This document shows positions 36,632 through 46,162 of a stretch of 64,000 nt of DNA, in pieces. The translations under genes were made by a program, and so were the position numbers. Position 1 is the stretch's first letter. Every line of letters begins with the position of its first letter. This stretch comes from Bacteriovoracaceae bacterium (lineage in GTDB: Bacteria; Bdellovibrionota; Bacteriovoracia; Bacteriovoracales; Bacteriovoracaceae), in the NCBI GenBank assembly GCA_028101965.1, contig JAOHMI010000005.1, positions 18,191 to 82,190 of the forward strand. The letters run 5' to 3'. Below the pieces are notes generated by a model. That model searched no databases. It saw only the letters and a program-made list of their open reading frames with translations, and was not told the DNA's origin.

Positions 36632-36985
36632 ATGGTTAATAGAAAGAATGTTCTGATAGATATTATTTTGACCCTCATTACGGGTGGGTTATGGAATTTT
36701 TGGGTTCAGTACCGACAAATTCGCGATACAAATAACTTATTAGGAGGAAATGAAGTACGGTCATTTTGGATGGTTATGCTTTTTTCCTTTCTCACTTTCG
36801 GGCTCTATTTTGCCTACCATGAGTTTACTTTGTGTAAGAGACTTCATTTCCTGGTTTACGGGGATGAAAAGTTTGAAGTTTCTCTTTTAATTTCCCTTCT
36901 TACTTTTTTTGCTCTTTGGTTTGTGGTGGATTCTTACCAGCAAACCTTAATTAATTTATATCTTGAGGGAAAATCCTCAATCTAA
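36632..36985 (+). CDS. DUF4234-type small membrane protein
   Basis: This 117-residue protein has three hydrophobic segments and the N-terminal pattern of DUF4234 (LIDIILTLITGGLWNFWVQYRQIRD). Such proteins sit in the inner membrane and have no known function. A GGTGG site precedes the ATG. A hairpin TTGAGG/CCTCAA (36963-36980) overlaps the last codons and may help end transcription. Confidence 0.78.
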   Translation: MVNRKNVLIDIILTLITGGLWNFWVQYRQIRDTNNLLGGNEVRSFWMVMLFSFLTFGLYFAYHEFTLCKRLHFLVYGDEKFEVSLLISLLTFFALWFVVDSYQQTLINLYLEGKSSI

Positions 36986-37006
36986 TAAAAATATCTTTTC
37001 TCATAG

Positions 37007-37021
37007 CTTTCATCATGAAAG
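37007..37021. promoter_or_regulatory. palindrome upstream of permease gene
   Basis: CTTTCAT and ATGAAAG flank one base, forming a perfect 15-base palindrome about 130 bp before the ArsP-type permease. It might be a regulator-binding site for the permease and protease genes. No -35/-10 pair can be assigned with confidence next to it. Confidence 0.3.
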
Positions 37022-37149
37022 TAAATCGAATTTAAATATAAAGTCTTTTGATATCATGTACTTAGGATGTAAATCGTTTTTACCTTTTATTTCTATAAAA
37101 TAGCTCTTTTTATTAAATTGAGGTATATAATAGGGTAAGGAGAATGCTT

Positions 37150-38226
37150 ATGAATAGTCATAGCGAACCCTCTCAAAATTCTGCACCAGAGATTGAAAAT
37201 CATTGTTGCCCCAGTAAAAAGAAAAAAGATTATTTTTTCTTTTCCTTAGTTGGAGTTTCACTTGTTTTTTACTTCGGACACCTTTTAAGTTTAGTCGAGA
37301 TTACTCTTCCCCATCAAATCAAGCACCTGTTTCATCACTTCTTTGAATTAATTAATAAAATGAGTTTAGGAATTATTATAGGAATTGTTTTTGTGGGTGT
37401 TTTAAGTCATGTCCCCCGAGAATATGTCATTTCAATTTTAGGCAAACCAGGTAGTCGCTGGAGCTTAGTTAGGGCCACCATGGCAGGGGTTCTGTTAGAT
37501 TTATGTAGTCATGGGATTCTCATGGTGGGGATGCAGCTCTACCGGCGAGGGGCCGGTATTGGACAGGTAATGGCTTTTCTTATTGCTTCTCCTTGGAATT
37601 CACTATCTTTAACGATTATTTTATTTACTCTCATTGGGATTAAATACACTTTACTGTTTATATTCCTCAGTATGTTTATAGGCTTAATTACTGGAAAATT
37701 ATTTGATATATTGACCATAAAAAAAATGATTCCTCTGAATCCAAATCAAGTTGAACTGCCAGATAATTTTAAACTAATTCCAAATCTAAAAAAAGATCTA
37801 GCTAAAGTAAATTTCAACTTTAAACTTGTCTTTGATATTATTTGGGGTGGGGTAAAAGAATCAAAAATTATTGTAAAGTGGTTACTTTTCGGTAGTATCC
37901 TGGCTTCTTTAATAAAAATTTTTGTGGATCAAGGAATTTTTCAAAATTATTTTGGCCCATCTCTCATAGGACTTCTTTTAACCTTAGCGGCCACAACAAT
38001 TATTGAAGTTTGTTCTGAAGGAGCAACTCCAATTGCTGCGGATTTGTTAACCAGGGCAAATGCTCCTGGAAATAGCTTTACTTTTCTTATGGCCGGAGTG
38101 GCCACAGACTATACAGAAATCGTTTCCATTAAAGAGACCATGAAATCCTGGAAGATTTCACTCTTACTTCCACTTCTGACTGTTCCTCAAATTTTAATTC
38201 TTGGATATATCCTCAATACGTTCTAA
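37150..38226 (+). CDS. ArsP-type (YraQ/SO_0444-like) permease
   Basis: The ATG at 37150 lies 7 bp after AGGAG; the in-frame ATG at 37144 is too close to it. The 358-residue protein has 8-10 membrane segments and the permease repeats GVLLDLCSHGILMVGM, LIASPWNSLSL and EVCSEGATPIAADLL. A CCPSKKKK stretch near the N-terminus might bind metal. Relatives move arsenic compounds or divalent metals out of the cell. The substrate is unknown. The papain-like protease gene starts 12 bp downstream, so the two form an operon. Confidence 0.85.
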   Translation: MNSHSEPSQNSAPEIENHCCPSKKKKDYFFFSLVGVSLVFYFGHLLSLVEITLPHQIKHLFHHFFELINKMSLGIIIGIVFVGVLSHVPREYVISILGKPGSRWSLVRATMAGVLLDLCSHGILMVGMQLYRRGAGIGQVMAFLIASPWNSLSLTIILFTLIGIKYTLLFIFLSMFIGLITGKLFDILTIKKMIPLNPNQVELPDNFKLIPNLKKDLAKVNFNFKLVFDIIWGGVKESKIIVKWLLFGSILASLIKIFVDQGIFQNYFGPSLIGLLLTLAATTIIEVCSEGATPIAADLLTRANAPGNSFTFLMAGVATDYTEIVSIKETMKSWKISLLLPLLTVPQILILGYILNTF

Positions 38227-38238
38227 AGAGAATCATCT

Positions 38239-39570
38239 ATGAAAAATTTAATTAGTTTCTTATTCTTATCCTTCTTTTATTTATCTTACTCAAGCTCACA
38301 TGAAAAAGTAATTAAACCAATGGATTTCAGTAGTGCCATTCACCAAACGAAGCAAGAACTTATTTTAAATGGAATTTATGAAGCGATTCTTAAGGTGAGT
38401 GAGAAAGAGTTAATTAAAGAGGAAAAGGAAAAACCTAAGTCGAGTTTGAATGAAGGTAGGCGGGGAACAATGATTGTGGAAGAGATGATGCGCAAAAACC
38501 GAGAGAGGTTAGCGGCTCAATCGGGATTAGACCCAAACCAGGCAAAGTCGGGTAAAGATATAGTAAATTTTCAAAAAAAAGATAATAAGAACATGATCCA
38601 GGAAATGGACCGTCAAGTGAAGAAGGCCAAAGATTGGAAAGAGCTAGCTCAAAGTGAAATAGATATGATTCGAGCGAGTGTAATGCAAAAGTGGAAAGAA
38701 AAAAATCAAAAAGTTTTACAAGATTGGAAACAGCAAAAAATTCTCTATAAAAACAATGTTAATAAATATGGCAAGACAACCTTTGATATTCCCTTAGTTC
38801 TTCCTGTAAATGAAGCAGATCTAAAAAAATCCCTTAAGAAAAAAGTTTCAAAAGAATCTTTTGTGGTGGCAAATTCAATGGGGATGAAAGTGAAGAACCA
38901 GAAGTTTCGCGCCACTTGTGCTAGCTTTTCAGGACTGCGGTCACTGGAAATTTTGCTTGGTCAAAATCAATATGATCTTGATTTAAGTGAGCAGTATTTC
39001 TATTGGGCTTCCAAAAGTGACTGTCAAAATAAAAAATGCTCTAGTCGTGGTTCTTGGGTGGGACATGGGCTTAAGTTTTCACAGAATGCTTCCAAACATG
39101 ACATTCCATTAGAGGAAGATTGTCCTTATAATCCTTTTTCAGCAGGTCAAAATGAAACTCAAATACCGCTTAAAAATTCCTGCGATCAAGGAAAAGTAAA
39201 AATTGGGCATTATAATTATCATAAAACACTGGATGAGTTGATCGAAGCTCTTCATCAAAATACTCCAGTGGTGATTGGTACTTATTTAACTCCAAACTTT
39301 TATGATGCTGATTCCCTTATTTTAGAGCGGAATAAAAATGAAGGTCGGAAAAAGATGGATTCACACTCTAAGGGGCACTCTCTTTTAGTTGTGGGTTATG
39401 TGAAGTTACCTCAGGTTCTTAACGAAGGAAATCTTTGCTTAATTGTGACAAATAGTTGGGGCGAAGGTTGGGGGTTTGGTGGCTATTCATGTCTTTCTGA
39501 AAAATGGTTTCTGGAGCAACGACAAGCAAATCCATTTGTTTCCATCGATTTAGTTAGCTATCGAAAATAA
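38239..39570 (+). CDS. secreted papain-like (C1A) cysteine protease
   Basis: This 443-residue protein has a signal peptide, then a long charged, helical pro-region (residues 25-200), then a C1A protease domain. The catalytic residues are in order: C227 in RATCASFSGLRSLE, H380 in GHSLLVVGY and N405 in TNSWGEGWGFGGY. The first motif lacks the usual CGSCW: the residue after Cys is Ala. The long pro-region should keep the enzyme silent until export. It follows the permease by 12 bp and ends one base before the stop of the convergent glycosyltransferase gene. Confidence 0.9.
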   Translation: MKNLISFLFLSFFYLSYSSSHEKVIKPMDFSSAIHQTKQELILNGIYEAILKVSEKELIKEEKEKPKSSLNEGRRGTMIVEEMMRKNRERLAAQSGLDPNQAKSGKDIVNFQKKDNKNMIQEMDRQVKKAKDWKELAQSEIDMIRASVMQKWKEKNQKVLQDWKQQKILYKNNVNKYGKTTFDIPLVLPVNEADLKKSLKKKVSKESFVVANSMGMKVKNQKFRATCASFSGLRSLEILLGQNQYDLDLSEQYFYWASKSDCQNKKCSSRGSWVGHGLKFSQNASKHDIPLEEDCPYNPFSAGQNETQIPLKNSCDQGKVKIGHYNYHKTLDELIEALHQNTPVVIGTYLTPNFYDADSLILERNKNEGRKKMDSHSKGHSLLVVGYVKLPQVLNEGNLCLIVTNSWGEGWGFGGYSCLSEKWFLEQRQANPFVSIDLVSYRK

Positions 39571-40659
39571 TTAAATCTTTGAAAAAGCTTTGTCATAAAG
39601 AGAAATAATATTTTTCCAGTCATATTTTTTTACATTTTCAATTAGTTCACTTTTCCGTGAAGGAACAGATTCACAAAGTCTTTTCAATTTCTTATATAGC
39701 TGATCACTTGAATTATATAAATGATTTTCCCTTAGAGTACTAGGAAGGTGTTCTGGGTAGGCTAACCTATTAGGTAACAGGGGGTAAACTCCGTGGGCAA
39801 TCGCTTCAACCACTGATGCGCCAAAAAAATCATGAATACTTGTCACCGGTAAGATATCACATTTCTGGAGCAAATTCTCATAAGTTTCTCGGTCTGCATA
39901 TCCCATATGAATGATTTCATTTTTAAGTTTAATTTGTGCTTCTTTAAAAATGCCAGGTATTGATGAATAGGATTCTCCCAAAAGAATGAGTTTAAATTGA
40001 ATTTTCTCTTCTTTGAGCCGATATAATACATTAAAAAATTCGGCAGGATTCTTATCATACTCCCAGCGGTGGTTCCATAGTAGAGTTGGAATTTTACTTT
40101 GGTTTAATTTGGGTTGAACTTGGTCAGGAAGATTTAAACCAAGAGGAAGAACGACTGATTTGTTCTTAATGGCTTTAATTGAATCCAAGTTTTGGTAGTC
40201 AGGAAATCCTTTTAACATTTTGGGTAGCGCTTCCATGAAGCAACTATGGTGATAGTGAGAGTTAAAAAAAACGTTATCAGCAACTAAACAACTGGTGTAA
40301 TTAATAAAGCCATAAAGTAAGTGAGTTTGTTTTTTTTTATCTCGGTCATGCTCTGACCATGGATAGGTTAGTTGGTTCTCGTGGAAGTAAATTGCCGTAG
40401 GTACCTGGGAATATTTTTTTCCCACAAGTCCTAAAAAAGTAGCAAAGTCCAACATATCTGTAGCTAAAATTAAATCTGGCAGAAAGTCACTTCTTAGAAA
40501 TTCATGGGCAAGGGTTACAGCTCCACCGTTCATTCGCCATTTCCAATGCCTGCCTGGAAGGGAGAATATTTTGACCTCATGTTGTGAATATTTTTGTAGA
40601 CTCTCTGCCCAACTCTTATGGCTGCCAGTGAAAAATGGTTCAATAAGGGCGATCTTCAT
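39571..40659 (-). CDS. tRNA-queuosine mannosyltransferase-like glycosyltransferase (DUF3524)
   Basis: This 362-residue cytoplasmic protein starts with the DUF3524 signature IALIEPFFTGSHKSWAESL and continues with a GT-B/GT4-type C-terminal half (LLWNHRWEYDKNPAEFF, then SIHDFFGASVVEAIAHGVYPLLPN). The human relative GTDC1 (QTMAN) adds mannose to queuosine in tRNA. Bacterial members carry the same name by similarity, but whether they modify tRNA is not known. It abuts the convergent protease gene and ends 21 bp before the next minus-strand gene. No queuosine gene is in the window. Confidence 0.86.
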   Translation of the reverse strand: MKIALIEPFFTGSHKSWAESLQKYSQHEVKIFSLPGRHWKWRMNGGAVTLAHEFLRSDFLPDLILATDMLDFATFLGLVGKKYSQVPTAIYFHENQLTYPWSEHDRDKKKQTHLLYGFINYTSCLVADNVFFNSHYHHSCFMEALPKMLKGFPDYQNLDSIKAIKNKSVVLPLGLNLPDQVQPKLNQSKIPTLLWNHRWEYDKNPAEFFNVLYRLKEEKIQFKLILLGESYSSIPGIFKEAQIKLKNEIIHMGYADRETYENLLQKCDILPVTSIHDFFGASVVEAIAHGVYPLLPNRLAYPEHLPSTLRENHLYNSSDQLYKKLKRLCESVPSRKSELIENVKKYDWKNIISLYDKAFSKI

Positions 40660-40680
40660 GGTGAGGGAGCATATCTAAAC

Positions 40681-41670
40681 TTATTTCAAATGAAAACGAC
40701 AAACTGATCGAAAACCATAGTGGTCTGAGAGATTGATTTTTTTCTTTTTATACTTCATTCGCTGATTGAAGATTAACTTAGAGTCTTCTACATTAACTTT
40801 TATGGAAGGCGCCTGATATGCTCCACAATAAATATGATCAAGTTGTCCTTCACTTTTAGAATTATAATAATTATCGCGAGAGTAGGTATGCAGTGATCGA
40901 GTGTCACTTGCCGGGTAGTTTACCGCTTCTTTGAATCCAAGTTCTTGATAAATAACTGGATGCAAGCTTGAACCAGGAAGAGGGTCACTAATCTTTTCTT
41001 TTAACCCATTTAGAGCGTAATTAAAGTCTCCCAAGAAAACCGTGGGAATCCCTTTGCTGTGTTTTTTTATATAGTTAATTATGAGATTTAGCTGAAATTT
41101 GCGCAGAGGATGTTGCCGATTCTTTGGGCCAAAGTTTGCTGCTAAGTGGGTGTTATATATATGGAATAGGTGGGATTTCTCTCCTTGTATAACTTCCAAT
41201 TGCAAATGCATGAAGCCTTTATTAATAAATTTTTCAGAAATTTGTTTACGAAATTTTATTCCCTTTCTTCTACGATAGCTTTTTTCATGAGGTCGAAAAC
41301 TTATCTGGCGTATTTTTTTTAAGGGGTAGCGGCTGAGGATAAGGAGACCATTTCGTTTCCAAAAAGCTCGTTTAAAGCCTCGACTATCTCGACTATAATA
41401 AATTTTAAACTTTGATTTTCTTAGGCATTTTACGACTCTTTTGAGACTTCGTCTTCGCCACAGTTCTTGAATCCCTAATATATCTAAATCTTGCATATCA
41501 TCTAAGATGAGCTGACAGAATTTTTTTACTCGCCAGTTCGCATGTTTAGATTTAAAAACAGGTTTATCCCAGATGTTAAAGGTTCCTACTTTGAGGGACA
41601 CAATATCAGCAGAAGCGCTACGTAGGCAGATAAAACTAATAAATAAGAGGTTCGACAAAATCCATTTCAT
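40681..41670 (-). CDS. secreted endonuclease/exonuclease/phosphatase-family enzyme (nSMase-like)
   Basis: The ATG at 41670 lies 5 bp after GGAG, so it is preferred to the one at 41676. A signal peptide is followed by the EEP domain: VGTFNIWDKP, GIQELWRRRSLK with the metal-binding Glu, HIYNTHLAANFG, VFLGDFNYALN and a C-terminal LSDHYGF. The layout fits neutral sphingomyelinase or nuclease members. The protein is rich in Lys and Arg. It is probably a phosphodiesterase acting outside the cell or in the periplasm. It lies next to the glycosyltransferase gene and may be co-transcribed with it. Confidence 0.87.
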   Translation of the reverse strand: MKWILSNLLFISFICLRSASADIVSLKVGTFNIWDKPVFKSKHANWRVKKFCQLILDDMQDLDILGIQELWRRRSLKRVVKCLRKSKFKIYYSRDSRGFKRAFWKRNGLLILSRYPLKKIRQISFRPHEKSYRRRKGIKFRKQISEKFINKGFMHLQLEVIQGEKSHLFHIYNTHLAANFGPKNRQHPLRKFQLNLIINYIKKHSKGIPTVFLGDFNYALNGLKEKISDPLPGSSLHPVIYQELGFKEAVNYPASDTRSLHTYSRDNYYNSKSEGQLDHIYCGAYQAPSIKVNVEDSKLIFNQRMKYKKKKINLSDHYGFRSVCRFHLK

Positions 41671-41775
41671 CTCCAACTATTTTAGTTGATGACCCGGTGA
41701 TCTACCTAATGCTTTTTCGTTATAATTTTGTTAAAAATAAGTTTGATTATAATTATCAAACTTATTGGAGAGTTT

Positions 41776-43569
41776 ATGTATCAATACTTGAGTTACATTG
41801 TATTACTTGTCTTTGTTGCCTGTAGCAGTGATTCAAAAAAACCGGTTTTGACTGAAGATCAAAAAATTTCTCAGTACTTTGAAGATTCATTTGAAAGGAG
41901 CGTTAAAAGATATCCTACATGGCAAACCTATTTAGGGCGAAAAACAAATTACCATAAACTTGACGATGAAAGTTTAGAGTTTATGGAAGAATCATTTGAC
42001 CTTAATCGAAAGTGGTTAAAAGAATTGGACCAATTTGATGTGGATAAACTAAATGTACAAAATAAATTAAGCTATAATCTATTAAAATATTCAATGGAAT
42101 TAGAAATAGAAGCTTATCCTTTTCGCTTTCATAGCTATCCTCTCAATCAGATGTTCGGATATCACTCATCGCTTCCATCGTTTATGATCAACATGCACCA
42201 AATAGATAATTTCGCTGATGCTCAAGCTTATATTGCACGTATTAAAGAATTTAAACGAGTGTTTGATCAGCATCTAATTTATATGAGTAAACAGCAGAAA
42301 ATGAAGATTGCTCCTCCAAATTTTGTTTATGCCAAAATAATTAGTGACATAAGCAATGTGGTCAAAGGTAAGCCTTTTGATAAAGGTCCTAAAAATTCTA
42401 CAATAAAAAATGATTTCTTAAAAAAAATAGCCAAGTTAAAAATTTCACAAGAACAAAAAAATTCTTTAAATTCCAAACTAGATCGGAATTTAAAAAACTA
42501 TTTTAAGCCTGCTTATGATGAACTTCTATCATTCGTGAAGTTACAACAATTTGTCTTTGTTGATAATAAAGGGGCTTGGGGGCTTCCAGAGGGAGAAAAG
42601 TATTATAAATTTCGACTTAAAACAATTACAACCACAGAATTAACTGCCCCTGAAATCCACAAAACCGGTCTTGCAGAGGTGGTAAGAATTCATGAGGGCA
42701 TGAAGTCTATTATGAAAAAAGTTGGCTTTGCGGGAAAATTAAAGGACTTTTTTCTGCACATGAAATCACCTAAATATCAATATCCCAATACTGAAATTGG
42801 ACGCGAAAATTATTTAAAGCAAGCAAAAGTTTTAATTAAGAATATGGAAGCGAGGCTTCCTGAATTATTTAATCGTTTTCCAAAGGCGGCACTTGAAGTA
42901 AAGCCAGTGGAAAGTTTTCGTGAAAAGAGTGCGGGAATTGCTTTTTACAATGGCCCTTCAATGGAAGGAAATCGCCCAGGAATTTATTATGTAAATTTAT
43001 ATGACATGGCAGATAATCCAATTTATAAAATGGAGGCCCTTGCATATCATGAAGCCATACCAGGGCATCATATGCAAATAGCGATTGCTACGGAATTAAA
43101 AGAATTACCAAAGTTTCGCCGGATGGGAGGGTATACGGCTTATACTGAAGGATGGGGCCTATACTCAGAGCTTCTGCCAAAAGAAATAGGGTTTTATGAA
43201 GATCCTTACTCTGATTTTGGCCGATTAAGTATGGAATTATGGAGGGCCGCTCGTTTGGTGGTGGATACAGGAATTCATCATTATAAATGGTCTAGAGAAA
43301 AAGCTATTAGCTATTTAAAGGAAAATACACCCAACGCTGATTTAGAAATAATTAAGGGAGTCGAACGCTATTTTGTCATGCCAGCTCAAGCCACTGCCTA
43401 TAAAATTGGAATGTTATATATCTTAAAGCTTCGCTCTCAAGCCAAAATGAAATTGGGAGAAAGGTTCGATATCAAGCAGTTTCACGACGAAATTTTGAAA
43501 AATGGGGCGGTTCCTTTATTTGTTTTACAAGCGCAGATAGATAAATGGGTCAAGCTAAAGCTGCGTTAA
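41776..43569 (+). CDS. DUF885-family lipoprotein, putative metalloprotease
   Basis: The ATG at 41776 lies after TTGGAGAG and gives a lipoprotein signal (IVLLVFVAC). The 597-residue protein has the complete DUF885 pattern: AYHEAIPGHHMQ, GGYTAYTEGWGLYSELL, then AARLVVDTGIHH and PAQATAYKIGM. It should be membrane-anchored and active in the periplasm. The homologue at 4196-5869 has no signal peptide, so the two probably serve different compartments. The earlier in-frame start at 41728 adds a hydrophobic stretch and is rejected. No other gene shares its transcript with certainty. Confidence 0.9.
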   Translation: MYQYLSYIVLLVFVACSSDSKKPVLTEDQKISQYFEDSFERSVKRYPTWQTYLGRKTNYHKLDDESLEFMEESFDLNRKWLKELDQFDVDKLNVQNKLSYNLLKYSMELEIEAYPFRFHSYPLNQMFGYHSSLPSFMINMHQIDNFADAQAYIARIKEFKRVFDQHLIYMSKQQKMKIAPPNFVYAKIISDISNVVKGKPFDKGPKNSTIKNDFLKKIAKLKISQEQKNSLNSKLDRNLKNYFKPAYDELLSFVKLQQFVFVDNKGAWGLPEGEKYYKFRLKTITTTELTAPEIHKTGLAEVVRIHEGMKSIMKKVGFAGKLKDFFLHMKSPKYQYPNTEIGRENYLKQAKVLIKNMEARLPELFNRFPKAALEVKPVESFREKSAGIAFYNGPSMEGNRPGIYYVNLYDMADNPIYKMEALAYHEAIPGHHMQIAIATELKELPKFRRMGGYTAYTEGWGLYSELLPKEIGFYEDPYSDFGRLSMELWRAARLVVDTGIHHYKWSREKAISYLKENTPNADLEIIKGVERYFVMPAQATAYKIGMLYILKLRSQAKMKLGERFDIKQFHDEILKNGAVPLFVLQAQIDKWVKLKLR

Positions 43570-43732
43570 TAAGAGCTTAATCAAGTTGTCATTCTAAAAA
43601 AAATGGGTATAGTGTAATTCCTATAGCCTTGCTGAGATACTTCTGTCATTTTCTAAATTCTCAGTTAACTTAAAATTACACACACTGATAAGTAATCAAA
43701 ATTTTTGTCAGATTTGATCAGGAGCACCCGAA

Positions 43733-45454
43733 GTGAGCTTTACATTTAACGACCTCTCTGAGCATTTAGTTCAGGCGGTGACTAATCTTGGTTATACCAA
43801 GCCCACCGAAATTCAAGAAAAGACTATTCCTCTCTTAGCTGAAGGAAATCACGATTTCGTGGGACAAGCCCAAACGGGAACCGGTAAAACCGGAGCTTTT
43901 TTGCTTCCTCTTTTAGAAAATTTCGATCATGATAACAATAATATTTCTGCACTTATTCTAACTCCAACTCGAGAATTGGCCCAACAAGTTTATCTAGAAT
44001 TAGAAAAATTTAGTAGCACTAAACCAGTAAACAGCCTTTGTGTTTACGGGGGAACTAGTTATCGGGACCAAATTACCAAGTTGAGAAAAGGTAAAGTGCA
44101 AATTGTAGTAGGAACCCCAGGAAGAATCATCGATTTAATAGATCGAGGAGAGTTGAAGCTAGGTTCATGCCAAAAACTTATTATTGATGAAGCTGATGAA
44201 ATGCTCAATATGGGTTTTCTTCCCGACGTAGAGAAAATCATTGAGCATTTCAATGCTGAACGAAAAATTTGGATGTTTTCTGCCACAATGCCTAAGCAAA
44301 TTGTAAGTTTAATCAATGATAAATTTAATAATCCAAAAATAATTCGTTCAGGTGAAGTGAATAAAGCCAATCAAAATATTAAACAGTCTTATATTGTCTT
44401 AAATCGAAAAGATTTTATTCGTGGACTTAAATTATTCTTTGGTAGCCAAAAAGAGTGTTTTGCTATTATTTTTTGTGAAACTCGTTGGGAAACAGAGAAG
44501 GTCAGTGACAATTTAAATCAGTCTGGTCTTTCTTCTGTCTGTCTTCAAGGTGACTTAAGTCAAGCACAAAGAGATCGAGCTATTCGAATGTTCAAAGAAA
44601 AGAAAGTTGATATATTAGTCTGTACTGATGTCGCTTCACGTGGTCTGGATATTGATCATGTTACTCACGTAATTAACTTAGGACTTCCTCGACATTTGGA
44701 GTCTTATGTTCACCGAATTGGAAGAACAGGAAGAGCGGATAAAACTGGACAAGCTGTTACCTTAATTACTCCTAATGAAAGACGAGACATTTCAAAAATT
44801 GAAAAGCGTTATCAAGTTAAGCTTGAGGCGATTAAGTTGCCAAATGAAAATGTTTTAAAAACAGTTAAGCTCGAGGCAGAATTAGAAAAAATGATTAAGA
44901 TAAAGGAATCTCTCCTTAAGAAAGGTGAAGATTTCGATGTGGATAAAACATTTCCTCACTTTAGTGAATTCTTAAAGGATTTATCTAAAGATGAAGTAAT
45001 GAAGTTACTTTTTACTTTTTACTTTAATCCTGAGTTTCGAAGAATTGATGAAAACTTAAAGATTGCTCCCGTTTTTGAATCCGGATCAATGAGAGGAAAA
45101 GGCCGAAGCAACGCTAGCGGCAGTCGTGGACGGCTTAGACGCTCTTCTGGTGATAGAGATGATTCTCGTCGCGGAGAAGGACGCCGAAGAGATCGAGATG
45201 GACGTCGTGGAGATGATCGACGCGGAGATGGACCACGTGGTGAAGGAAGACGTGGAGATCGAGACGGACGATTCGGAGATCGTGATGCACGTCGCGGAGG
45301 TCGAGACGGAAGGCGCGGAGAAAGTAGACGTGGAGATGGCCGTCGCTCGGAATCAAGTAGAAGCGAAGGAAGTGATTCAAGAAGAAGTGGTGGTGGCAAT
45401 CATTTTCGCCCTAAAAGTTCTGAAAGAAGTCATTCTAGTCACGCTTCTCACTAA
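43733..45454 (+). CDS. DEAD-box RNA helicase with RGD/RRG-rich tail
   Basis: This 573-residue protein starts at GTG 43733, 8 bp after GGAG. It has all helicase motifs: GYTKPTEIQ (Q), AQTGTGKTG (I), PTRELAQQ (Ia), DEADEM (II), SATMPK (III), RGLDIDHV (V) and HRIGRTGR (VI). The C-terminal 130 residues are almost entirely Arg, Gly, Asp, Glu and Ser, with many RRG/RGD-type units, which should bind RNA. That tail resembles the CsdA/DeaD type used in RNA turnover and ribosome assembly. The repetitive tail creates long shadow frames on both strands. Confidence 0.93.
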   Translation: MSFTFNDLSEHLVQAVTNLGYTKPTEIQEKTIPLLAEGNHDFVGQAQTGTGKTGAFLLPLLENFDHDNNNISALILTPTRELAQQVYLELEKFSSTKPVNSLCVYGGTSYRDQITKLRKGKVQIVVGTPGRIIDLIDRGELKLGSCQKLIIDEADEMLNMGFLPDVEKIIEHFNAERKIWMFSATMPKQIVSLINDKFNNPKIIRSGEVNKANQNIKQSYIVLNRKDFIRGLKLFFGSQKECFAIIFCETRWETEKVSDNLNQSGLSSVCLQGDLSQAQRDRAIRMFKEKKVDILVCTDVASRGLDIDHVTHVINLGLPRHLESYVHRIGRTGRADKTGQAVTLITPNERRDISKIEKRYQVKLEAIKLPNENVLKTVKLEAELEKMIKIKESLLKKGEDFDVDKTFPHFSEFLKDLSKDEVMKLLFTFYFNPEFRRIDENLKIAPVFESGSMRGKGRSNASGSRGRLRRSSGDRDDSRRGEGRRRDRDGRRGDDRRGDGPRGEGRRGDRDGRFGDRDARRGGRDGRRGESRRGDGRRSESSRSEGSDSRRSGGGNHFRPKSSERSHSSHASH

Positions 45455-45656
45455 ACAGTATCTAAATTTCAAATTCAATTATGTTCAAATATGAATAAGA
45501 GTTCTTTTAAATAAAATAATTTAAAATCGTTCACTCTGATCCTATTTCTTTTTAAGCATTTAGGAGGATTCGGTTAGAGTATTCAATGTAAGTATTCATT
45601 AACAGTCTTCTTAGGCAATATTCGCCTTAGCACTTTGTATGGAAAAGGAGACATAT

Positions 45657-46049
45657 ATGAAAATTATCATTCAACACTTTATTCTAACTTTATTAATTGG
45701 AGCAGGGGCAGTCTGGGCACAAAAGTCACTTGAAATTGAGAACGATCCCCAGTTTATTTTATCTAAGCAAGAGTCTTGCTCTCTTAGTTTTCATGTAGAA
45801 GATGTAATTAGTAAATCCATTGGAACGCTATACTCTGATGGAAGTCTAGAGTTATTTAATGATGATGATACGAAGATAGCTTATGTTGTCACCGGGGATG
45901 ATTTAAATAAGTATCTTGTCATTCCGTTTGGGAATGAAAGCAATCCAGATTTTTTTATTGGAGTGGATGTATTAGTAAATTCCGTTAAAGCGAATATTTG
46001 GTTGGAAACCGTAGCAGGGAAAATTAATATATCTTGTGAAGAATCTTAA
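45657..46049 (+). CDS. small exported protein of unknown function
   Basis: The ATG at 45657 has AAAGGAG upstream at good spacing; an in-frame ATG at 45639 is less likely. The 130-residue product has a Sec signal peptide (about 20 residues, cleavage near VWA-Q). The mature part is acidic and beta-rich with two Cys (SCSLSFHVED and ISCEES). It resembles the protein at 6037-6396 in size and design. No family is recognised. Confidence 0.75.
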   Translation: MKIIIQHFILTLLIGAGAVWAQKSLEIENDPQFILSKQESCSLSFHVEDVISKSIGTLYSDGSLELFNDDDTKIAYVVTGDDLNKYLVIPFGNESNPDFFIGVDVLVNSVKANIWLETVAGKINISCEES

Positions 46050-46162
46050 ATACTCAATTGATATATTTATAAGAGGGATGAATATTTAATAGAGCTCATA
46101 GTTTGGAAAACCGAAAAATGGTAGCATAAGTACAAGAATCACTATTAAATAAGAAGACTATC

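Noticed and set aside
45019..45399. Long minus-strand and alternate-frame reading frames inside the helicase tail
   Set aside because: They are shadows of the Arg/Gly/Asp-rich tail; the proteins they would give are low-complexity, and no ribosome binding site supports them.
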